A stretch of 5,295 bases of DNA, from NCBI GenBank assembly GCA_017987615.1, contig JAGNTI010000107.1, positions 1 to 5,295 on the forward strand. The letters are read 5' to 3'. The stretch is from Sediminibacterium sp. GTDB lineage: Bacteria > Bacteroidota > Bacteroidia > Chitinophagales > Chitinophagaceae. The position numbers and the translations under genes are program-made. Below are positions 1-5,295 of the stretch, one piece after another (the first letter of the stretch is position 1; each line of letters begins with the position of its first letter). The notes beneath the pieces were generated by a model. It was not told where the DNA came from. It saw only the letters and a list, made by a program, of their open reading frames with translations, and did no database searches.

Positions 1-179
1 CTCCTGAAACATACGGCCACACTGGATTTACCGGTACTTGCGTTTGGGTAGACCCAACCAAGCAACTGGTTTATGTCTTTTTGTCTAGCAGGGTTTCACC
101 AACAAGAAACAACACCAAATTTGGTAGACTAAATGTTAGACCTAATATACAAGAAGCTATCTACAGCGCAATTCAATAA
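1..179 (+). CDS. C-terminal end of a serine hydrolase (beta-lactamase-like) domain, probably a GH3 glucosaminidase/beta-lactamase fusion; 5' part outside window
   Basis: An open frame enters from the left edge (first full codon at base 3) and gives 58 residues before TAA at 177-179. The fragment has a GHTGFTGT motif at residues 5-12. Its HTG corresponds to the third conserved box (KTG/HTG) of class C beta-lactamases and related serine hydrolases, which lines the active site next to the catalytic serine. The stretch after it (VWVDP, VYVFLSSRV, PTRNN, LNVRP) is typical of the C-terminus of Bacteroidota proteins that join an N-terminal GH3 beta-N-acetylglucosaminidase to a C-terminal beta-lactamase-type domain, usually about 1000 residues and exported. 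The GH3 half, the SxxK motif and any signal peptide lie outside the window, so the fusion is inferred from resemblance of this tail only; a stand-alone serine hydrolase is the alternative. By family, the likely role is cleavage of amino-sugar or peptidoglycan-derived material in the envelope. Confidence 0.75.
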   Translation, partial: PETYGHTGFTGTCVWVDPTKQLVYVFLSSRVSPTRNNTKFGRLNVRPNIQEAIYSAIQ

Positions 180-194
180 AATAAGCTACCTTAC

Positions 195-224
195 TGCCAA
201 GCACTATTATTAAAGTGCGTGGCG
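195..224 (+). promoter_or_regulatory. Inverted repeat / hairpin abutting the response regulator start codon
   Basis: The arms GCCAAGCACT (196-205) and AGTGCGTGGC (214-223) form nine Watson-Crick pairs with one A-G mismatch, around an 8-base loop (206-213). A T-G wobble at 195/224 can extend the stem. The 3' arm ends four bases before the ATG at 228 and the 5' arm starts 16 bases after the hydrolase stop at 179. Possible roles are an RNA hairpin modulating translation initiation of the regulator, a dyad operator for a dimeric DNA-binding protein (perhaps the regulator itself), or an end-of-transcript structure for the hydrolase gene. No T-run follows, which argues against a classical intrinsic terminator. 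The repeat is seen directly; the function is not known. Confidence 0.5.
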
Positions 225-227
225 CTC

Positions 228-878
228 ATGATATCCATTGCAATTGTAGATGATCACCGCCTCATGCGGGCTGGACTTGCCAATATGATTGCTGGATTTA
301 AGGGTTATAAAGTAACCATTGAAGCGGGCAACGGACTTTTATTTATTGAGTCCCTCAAAAAAAACAAAGCCCCAAGCATTGTACTGTTAGATATAAATAT
401 GCCAGAAATGGACGGGTATCAAACAGCACAGTGGATTCGACATAATTTACCCGATACAAAAATTATTGCACTCAGCATGTATGAGAACGATTATGCCATC
501 ATACAAATGCTAAAAAATGGATGTCATGGTTATTTATTAAAGAATTCGGAACCCATGCTACTCTATACCGCCTTCAACGAAATTAAAAAGTACGGTTATT
601 TTAGCAACGATATGGTTTCTGATAAACTCATCCATTATATTGGTGATGAATCAGCACTAAAAAAACAACAGGATCAAGTCAATCAATTAACAGATAAAGA
701 AAAGTCCTTTATGGGCTGGGTTTGCACAGACAAAACCTACAAAGAAATTGCCGACATCATGTTTATCAGTCCACGCACAGTAGATACCTACCGGGACCAT
801 TTATTTAGAAAGCTAGACGTTAAAACCAGGGTGGGCCTCGCATTATTTGCCATCAAAAATAACTTGGCAGTACTATAG
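228..878 (+). CDS. Two-component response regulator, NarL/LuxR family (receiver + LuxR HTH)
   Basis: A cytoplasmic transcription factor of 216 residues, normal length for the NarL/FixJ family. Numbering from the ATG at 228, the receiver domain (about 2-120) has the acidic pair D8-D9, phosphoacceptor D55 in LLDINMPEMDG, the switch serine S83 and the invariant lysine K105, so it should be phosphorylatable. The LuxR-type helix-turn-helix is at about 154-213, with YKEIADIMFISPRTVDTYRD covering the scaffold and recognition helices. The frame can be extended to a GTG at 219, but that codon lies inside the hairpin and the start MISIAIVDDH fits the family better, so I chose 228. No clear Shine-Dalgarno sequence is present, as is usual in Bacteroidota. 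No histidine kinase lies within the window, so the partner is unknown. porZ follows after 23 bases on the same strand, so co-transcription is plausible. Target genes cannot be read from the sequence. Confidence 0.93.
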   Translation: MISIAIVDDHRLMRAGLANMIAGFKGYKVTIEAGNGLLFIESLKKNKAPSIVLLDINMPEMDGYQTAQWIRHNLPDTKIIALSMYENDYAIIQMLKNGCHGYLLKNSEPMLLYTAFNEIKKYGYFSNDMVSDKLIHYIGDESALKKQQDQVNQLTDKEKSFMGWVCTDKTYKEIADIMFISPRTVDTYRDHLFRKLDVKTRVGLALFAIKNNLAVL

Positions 879-901
879 TTTTTATGGATTATTTTTAATG
901 C

Positions 902-3151
902 ATGTTACTGCTAAAGCGGAGTCTATTTTTTATTGGCTATTGGATGTTTACATTTCATGCATTTGCCCAAGCCCCTCCTATTGGAAGCTGGCGTGTGCAC
1001 CATAGTTATGCTGGCACATTAGAAGTCGTACAAGGAGATAAAATTTATACGGCTACTCCGGAGGCTATTTTTAGCACCAACAATGTGGGTCAGTTCGAAT
1101 ACTTTAATAAGTTAACAGGCTTATCAGAAGCCTCTATCGCTAACATTTGCTGGGATAATGAAACGGAGCAACTGGTGGTTGCCTATATCAATAATAATAT
1201 GGATGTCATAAAAGGAGGTCTTGTAAAAAACATCTATGACCTTGTAAGAACAAGTCGCATTCAAAAAATCAATTCGATATACACTGATAAAGGAATGGCC
1301 TACCTAAGCACCAACATAGGTATTGTAGTGATAGACCTATTCAAATACGAAATAAAAGAAAGTTGGATTTTAGGTTCTAATGCAAATACGCTAGACGTTT
1401 TTTCACTTACTAAAAGCCTGGGCAATTGGTATGCTGCCACAGCTAATGGCATTTATACGACTAGTGTATCAAACGCAAATATTGCAGACGCAAAATCTTG
1501 GACTGTATTTTATAATGCAGCAAATAACATACCTGTAAAAAAAATAAGTAGTACGCCTACTGGTTTAATCATTGAAAAAAATGATAGCCTATTACTTATT
1601 CAGTCTACTACTGCTAACACTACTTTATTTTATAAAGCATCGGAACAAATAAAATCCTGGCAGTTTAATGAACAAAAAATTACCATAGCAACAACGGATA
1701 AGCAAACAAGCAAAGCACGCGTGCACCAAATAACCATGGGTAATGCAACTGGACTTATTTTTGAACAACCCGTTATATTCATAAACCCTAATGCCTGTAT
1801 TTTTTCAAATGGAATCATTTGGATCAGTGACAGTGTAACGGGCCTTATTAAATTAGACCCGAGCACAAGTAGTTTTGTAAAAATTATTCCGGGTGGACCA
1901 GTTGGGCAAATCACCAAGGCACTGCTAGCCACAAGTACAGGCGTATTAGTTGCATCAAATACAAAAAAAGGATTAACGATACTAGAAAACGGAAAATGGC
2001 AGCCGCAAAATGGTTTAGATAGCGTAGCAGGTGTTCAGTCTATTGCAATCAATCATCTAGACAATAGCATTTGGCTCAGTACCGCACAAATGGGCGTGGC
2101 AAAATTTAATAATAACAAAGTTCAAATTTTTGACGCACGTAATAGTAGCCTTAAGGGTGCAGCAAACAACACCTGTTTTACAACTGGTGTAGCCGCTGAT
2201 ACCAAAGGAAATAGTTGGGTAAGCAACGCAGGCACATCTATTTCACTCCATGTTTATCAACCGGATGGCAAATGGACCGGATTTACAAACCCTTATGGTT
2301 TAACTGATGCGGGCGCACTTGAAATAGATAATCTAGGTCAAATTTGGTGTGCCACCACAAATGCAAACGGACTACTTGTATATAACCCTGGAAGTTCTTT
2401 AACCACAAGTGCAGATGATAAATGGAAACAATATAAAGCAGGAACGGGTATTGGTAATTTACCAAGCAACCAAGTAAACTGCACTGCAAAAGATAAAAAT
2501 GGATTTATTTGGGTAGGCACTGATAGAGGCATTGGTATTATCCAGTGCACCGAAAACATTTTTACGCCAGCAGGTTGTGACGCACTATTACCTGTTGTAC
2601 AGCAAGACCGATTTGCAGGACTTTTATTTAAAGATGAAAATGTACAAACCATTGCCGTAGATGGTGCCGATAGAAAATGGGTGGGTACTAAAAATGGCGT
2701 TTGGCTTATTAGTGCTACCGGAGAAAAAGTTATTTATAGATTTTCAACAAGCAACAGTCCTTTACCCGGTAATGATGTTTCTAAAATTTCTATAGATCCC
2801 CTAACCGGCGAGGTTTTTATAGCTACAAATAGTGGACTTTGCAGTTTTAGAAGTACGGCTACAGAAGCAGTAAGTACGCAGCAAAAACTGCTTGTGTTTC
2901 CAAATCCAGTTCCGCCAGGATATAATGGCAGCATAGCTATTAGAGGCCTAACCAATAATGCACTCGTAAAAATTACCAACTTATATGGAGCGCTTGTATA
3001 TCAAACAAGAGCACTAGGTGGACAAGCTATTTGGGATGGTAAAAATACAAATGGCCTAAAAGTAGCCAGTGGGGTTTACTTGGTTATTTGCAGAGACGAT
3101 AGTGGTACCGAAAAGATCGCAACAAAAATTACAATTGTTCAGGGTAGGTAA
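902..3151 (+). CDS. porZ: PorZ-like type IX secretion system protein (secreted beta-propeller with C-terminal sorting-like domain)
   Basis: 749 residues, close to the roughly 776 of Porphyromonas gingivalis PorZ. Residues 1-22 are a signal peptide (KR, hydrophobic core, AFA cut before Q23). The N-terminal part starts with WRVHHSYAGTLEVVQGDKIY and contains GLSEASIANICWD near residue 73, a pattern typical of PorZ N-termini. Propeller blades of the type D-x-x-G-x-x-W-x-G-T recur across about 130-650, for example DNLGQIWCAT (476-485), DKNGFIWVGT (531-540) and DGADRKWVGT (587-596). The last about 88 residues (662-749) form a beta-sandwich tail with VFPNP, WDGKNTNG and SGVYLV, like T9SS type A sorting domains and FlgD-type Ig folds. 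In P. gingivalis, PorZ is a surface member of the attachment complex with the sortase PorU, PorV and PorQ, and helps supply anionic LPS for anchoring cargo. An upstream in-frame ATG at 884 hits TAA at 896-898, so the start is 902. The alternative is another propeller-type T9SS cargo protein; the length and N-terminus favour PorZ. Confidence 0.78.
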   Translation: MLLLKRSLFFIGYWMFTFHAFAQAPPIGSWRVHHSYAGTLEVVQGDKIYTATPEAIFSTNNVGQFEYFNKLTGLSEASIANICWDNETEQLVVAYINNNMDVIKGGLVKNIYDLVRTSRIQKINSIYTDKGMAYLSTNIGIVVIDLFKYEIKESWILGSNANTLDVFSLTKSLGNWYAATANGIYTTSVSNANIADAKSWTVFYNAANNIPVKKISSTPTGLIIEKNDSLLLIQSTTANTTLFYKASEQIKSWQFNEQKITIATTDKQTSKARVHQITMGNATGLIFEQPVIFINPNACIFSNGIIWISDSVTGLIKLDPSTSSFVKIIPGGPVGQITKALLATSTGVLVASNTKKGLTILENGKWQPQNGLDSVAGVQSIAINHLDNSIWLSTAQMGVAKFNNNKVQIFDARNSSLKGAANNTCFTTGVAADTKGNSWVSNAGTSISLHVYQPDGKWTGFTNPYGLTDAGALEIDNLGQIWCATTNANGLLVYNPGSSLTTSADDKWKQYKAGTGIGNLPSNQVNCTAKDKNGFIWVGTDRGIGIIQCTENIFTPAGCDALLPVVQQDRFAGLLFKDENVQTIAVDGADRKWVGTKNGVWLISATGEKVIYRFSTSNSPLPGNDVSKISIDPLTGEVFIATNSGLCSFRSTATEAVSTQQKLLVFPNPVPPGYNGSIAIRGLTNNALVKITNLYGALVYQTRALGGQAIWDGKNTNGLKVASGVYLVICRDDSGTEKIATKITIVQGR

Positions 3152-3153
3152 AA

Positions 3154-3744
3154 TTACTTTTTTTGAAAGTCGTAAAATCTAGCCACTACAAATTTTAAAG
3201 TGCCTTGTTCTCCTGGCGCTACACGGTACATCAATCGGCGCATTTTACCAGTTGGTTGTTGAACACCGCTTGCATCTTTTTCATACAAAGGATAGGTACG
3301 CATTAAAACACCTTCTAAAAGCATATACTTATCTGCGCCTTTATAACCATCGCGTAACCTAGGATCATCGAGTATGTCTGGAAAAACGATAGGTGCTACC
3401 GATTTATTTTCTTGAGAACTAATAGCAATTACCGAACTTTTATTTAATGAGTCGGAACTCGCAACGTATAATAGTAAATCAGGAAAACCATCTTTATTTA
3501 AATCATCTACTTCTGTACCCAATAAAACGCCTTTCAATTCAAAACTAAAATCGCGTGCTTCACTTTCAAAACCAACCGGGTAAATGGTGATTGGATTTTT
3601 TTCAGATGATTTATTGTAGCAGTTAACACGAAAGCCAGCCTTACCCACTTTCATGGTAGTATCTATTCGACGACCCTGCGCCATTAATACAGTTGGGATA
3701 AGTGCTAGCGCAAAAAAGAGTGTACGAATAAGCATGAAACGCAT
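3154..3744 (-). CDS. Small exported protein resembling the PliI family (periplasmic inhibitor of I-type lysozyme)
   Basis: 196 residues. Residues 1-22 form a signal peptide (R2, R7, hydrophobic core, VLMA cut before Q23) without a lipobox cysteine, so the product is probably a soluble periplasmic or secreted protein of about 174 residues. A DxNxDG loop, DDLNKDGFPDLLLYV (80-94), resembles calcium-binding FG-GAP/EF-hand-like loops and occurs at the matching place in PliI-type proteins. The later pattern also fits PliI: GYKGADKY (133-140), then GVLMRTYPLY (145-154), then PTGKMRRLMYRV (164-175). PliI proteins bind and block invertebrate-type lysozymes. The strand after the DG loop reads ASSDSLNKSS and lacks the SGSxY-like stretch I associate with inhibitory members, so inhibition is uncertain. 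The gene lies 45 bases downstream of icmF on the same strand and its stop is two bases from the porZ stop. ATG codons for M1 and M4 are both possible starts; M1 was chosen because it gives the more basic N-terminus. Confidence 0.6.
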   Translation of the reverse strand: MRFMLIRTLFFALALIPTVLMAQGRRIDTTMKVGKAGFRVNCYNKSSEKNPITIYPVGFESEARDFSFELKGVLLGTEVDDLNKDGFPDLLLYVASSDSLNKSSVIAISSQENKSVAPIVFPDILDDPRLRDGYKGADKYMLLEGVLMRTYPLYEKDASGVQQPTGKMRRLMYRVAPGEQGTLKFVVARFYDFQKK

Positions 3745-3746
3745 AC

Positions 3747-3770
3747 AAAAAAGTAGTTTAGACCACTAAA
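3747..3770 (-). terminator. Weak hairpin plus T-run between icmF and the PliI-like gene
   Basis: Reading the minus strand after the icmF stop, TTTAG (3770-3766) and CTAAA (3761-3757) can pair across a 4-base TGGT loop, and a run of six T (3752-3747) follows four bases later. The layout is terminator-like, but the stem is only five pairs with one G-C, so it is weak and may let transcription continue into the PliI-like gene, whose ATG begins at 3744. I see no convincing Bacteroidota TTTG / TAnnTTTG promoter in this 45-base gap. Confidence 0.22.
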
Positions 3771-3789
3771 TTAAATAAAATAATGGTAG

Positions 3790-5295
3790 TTACATATTTC
3801 TTCTATACTGACCTCCCACTTCATATAAAGCTTCGGTAATTTGACCCAAAGAACAATATTTGACAGCGTCCATTAGTGATTCAAATAGGTTTTCGCCAGC
3901 AATAGCTGCCTTTTTTAAGGCCGCAATTTTAACGGGCGCCACTTCTTCATTGCGTTTCCAAAAAGCATGTAAATTGTCGATTTGCCTTTCCTTTTCGATC
4001 GTCGTAGAACGTATCACTTCGGTAGGTAAAATGGTAGGACTTCCTTTTTTATTTAAAAAACTATTCACGCCAACAATTGGGAGTTCTCCGGTATGTTTCA
4101 GCGTTTCGTAGTACATGCTCTCTTCCTGAATTTTATTACGCTGGTACATTCGTTCCATAGCACCTAGCACACCACCTCTTTCACTAATTTTTTCAAACTC
4201 AATTAATACTGCTTCTTCCACCAAATCTGTTAAGGCTTCAATGGCAAAACTACCCTGAATAAAGTTTTCTGTTTTAGCAGCACCCAGTTCTTTATTGATA
4301 ATTAATTGAATGGCCATCGCTCTTCTCACACTTTCCTCGGTAGGGGTTGTAATGGCTTCATCGTAAGCGTTGGTGTGCAAACTATTACAGTTGTCATAGA
4401 TTGCGTAAAGTGCTTGCAGCGTTGTTCTGATATCATTAAAATCAATTTCTTGCGCGTGCAAGCTTCTACCACTTGTTTGAATATGGTATTTTAATTTTTG
4501 AGAACGCTCGTTTCCTTTGTATTTTAATTTGATGGCTTTGGCCCAAATTCTTCTAGCAACTCTACCAATTACACTGTATTCGGGATCCATGCCGTTACTA
4601 AAGAAAAACGATAAGTTAGGCGCAAAATCATCGATATGCATGCCCCTACTTAAATAATACTCAACATAGGTAAATCCATTGGCGAGTGTGAATGCAAGTT
4701 GTGTAATTGGATTGGCACCCGCTTCTGCAATATGATATCCGCTAATACTTACACTGTAAAAATTTTGTACTTGATGCGTAATAAAATAAGATTGTACATC
4801 ACCCATTAATTTGAGTGCAAACTCGGTAGAAAAAATACAAGTATTTTGAGCCTGGTCTTCCTTTAAAATATCTGCCTGCACCGTGCCGCGCACACTTGAC
4901 AGTGCTTGTGCTTTAATGGTTGCATATACATCCGGAGTCAGTACTTCATCACCACTTAATCCAAGTAGTTTAAGGCCTAGCCCATTATTACCTTCAGGAA
5001 GTGTATCACCACTATCTGACACCGCATATTGAGGAGGTGCAGATGCACCATATTTATTTTGAAATGCTTTTTGAATAAGGTGCTGTGCATTATTAGATGC
5101 AATCCATTTTTCACATAATTGATCAATGGCAGCATGCATAAAAAAGGCCAAAATAATAGGAGCTGGCCCATTAATGGTCATACTCACCGATGTTTTTGGA
5201 TCACACAAATCAAAGCCACTGTATAATTTTTTAGCATCATCGATAGTGGCAATGTTTACGCCACTATTTCCAATTTTTCCAAAAATATCCGGACG
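3790..5295 (-). CDS. icmF: Fused isobutyryl-CoA mutase IcmF, C-terminal mutase domain (N-terminal part outside window)
   Basis: 501 residues are visible, running in from the right edge ([20 protein letters not shown]...) to TAA at 3790-3792. IcmF is usually about 1100 residues: a cobalamin-binding domain, a MeaB-like GTPase chaperone, then the mutase; only most of the mutase is here. It is an adenosylcobalamin enzyme that interconverts isobutyryl-CoA and butyryl-CoA in the cytoplasm, with related branched acyl-CoAs used by some members. Diagnostic stretches are [64 protein letters not shown] and the end GQYRRNM. The second glutamine of DQAQNT (codon 4846-4848) occupies the place of the arginine that holds the substrate carboxylate in methylmalonyl-CoA mutase (Arg207 in Propionibacterium), which points to an isobutyryl-type substrate. 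The histidine of [10 protein letters not shown] (codon 4732-4734) is the conserved active-site His. No start is called: the TTG at 5206-5208 is internal. Confidence 0.9.
   Translation of the reverse strand, partial: RPDIFGKIGNSGVNIATIDDAKKLYSGFDLCDPKTSVSMTINGPAPIILAFFMHAAIDQLCEKWIASNNAQHLIQKAFQNKYGASAPPQYAVSDSGDTLPEGNNGLGLKLLGLSGDEVLTPDVYATIKAQALSSVRGTVQADILKEDQAQNTCIFSTEFALKLMGDVQSYFITHQVQNFYSVSISGYHIAEAGANPITQLAFTLANGFTYVEYYLSRGMHIDDFAPNLSFFFSNGMDPEYSVIGRVARRIWAKAIKLKYKGNERSQKLKYHIQTSGRSLHAQEIDFNDIRTTLQALYAIYDNCNSLHTNAYDEAITTPTEESVRRAMAIQLIINKELGAAKTENFIQGSFAIEALTDLVEEAVLIEFEKISERGGVLGAMERMYQRNKIQEESMYYETLKHTGELPIVGVNSFLNKKGSPTILPTEVIRSTTIEKERQIDNLHAFWKRNEEVAPVKIAALKKAAIAGENLFESLMDAVKYCSLGQITEALYEVGGQYRRNM

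Noticed and set aside
114..125. Perfect 12-base palindrome ACCAAATTTGGT
   Set aside because: It lies inside the hydrolase coding sequence, encoding part of NTKFGR, with no promoter context; chance is a sufficient explanation.
219..227. GTG at 219 as the start of the response regulator
   Set aside because: It lies inside the hairpin arm, and the ATG at 228 gives the family-typical N-terminus MISIAIVDDH with the acidic pair at residues 8-9.
884..898. ATG at 884 as an upstream start for porZ
   Set aside because: It is in the porZ frame but meets TAA at 896-898 after four codons.
1630..2979. Several antisense open frames of about 70-100 codons under porZ
   Set aside because: Their translations show no domain, signal or family resemblance, and they overlap a well-supported gene in the opposite strand, so they are shadows.
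3148..3164. GTAA-AA-TTAC followed by seven T as a terminator for porZ
   Set aside because: A four-pair AT-rich stem with a two-base loop is not a stable hairpin, and the T-run is part of the lysine-rich C-terminus coding sequence of the opposite gene.
3745..3789. Bacteroidota promoter (TTTG / TAnnTTTG) in front of the PliI-like gene
   Set aside because: The best -7-like match (TACTTTTT at 3755-3748) lacks the final G, ends three bases before the ATG, and has no TTTG partner upstream.
3860..4494. Plus-strand open frames opposite icmF
   Set aside because: They lie fully within a strongly conserved enzyme gene on the other strand and encode nothing recognisable.
5206..5208. TTG as the start of a 472-residue mutase protein
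   Set aside because: The frame continues to the window edge with conserved mutase sequence ([20 protein letters not shown]), so the TTG is an internal leucine codon.

Overview
The window looks like an ordinary chromosomal stretch of an AT-rich member of the Bacteroidota, most likely from the Chitinophagaceae or a close relative. The clues are a type IX secretion (T9SS) protein with a C-terminal sorting-like domain, a Bacteroidota-style NarL/LuxR response regulator, start codons without Shine-Dalgarno sequences, and a fused isobutyryl-CoA mutase. The genus cannot be fixed from the sequence. I see no mobile element, CRISPR array, tRNA or rRNA, and no gene that looks disrupted. Coding density is very high and no gap exceeds 50 bases.

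Left half, plus strand: the last 58 codons of a serine hydrolase (beta-lactamase-like) domain, probably the C-terminus of a GH3 beta-N-acetylglucosaminidase/beta-lactamase fusion. A short gap holding a striking inverted repeat follows. Next comes an orphan two-component response regulator (receiver plus LuxR HTH). Then, 23 bases on, there is a 749-residue secreted propeller protein that I read as PorZ, a component of the T9SS attachment complex.

Right half, minus strand: the mutase-domain end of IcmF (fused isobutyryl-CoA mutase) enters from the right edge. It is followed 45 bases downstream by a small secreted protein resembling the PliI family of lysozyme inhibitors. That small gene and porZ converge with only two bases between their stop codons.

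Functional reading: the plus-strand genes and the small minus-strand gene share a cell-envelope theme (amino-sugar/peptidoglycan hydrolysis, T9SS surface display, possible lysozyme inhibition). icmF belongs to branched-chain acyl-CoA metabolism. The main open questions are what the orphan regulator senses and controls, whether it is co-transcribed with porZ, and what the hairpin over its start region does. I found no convincing wholly new system.
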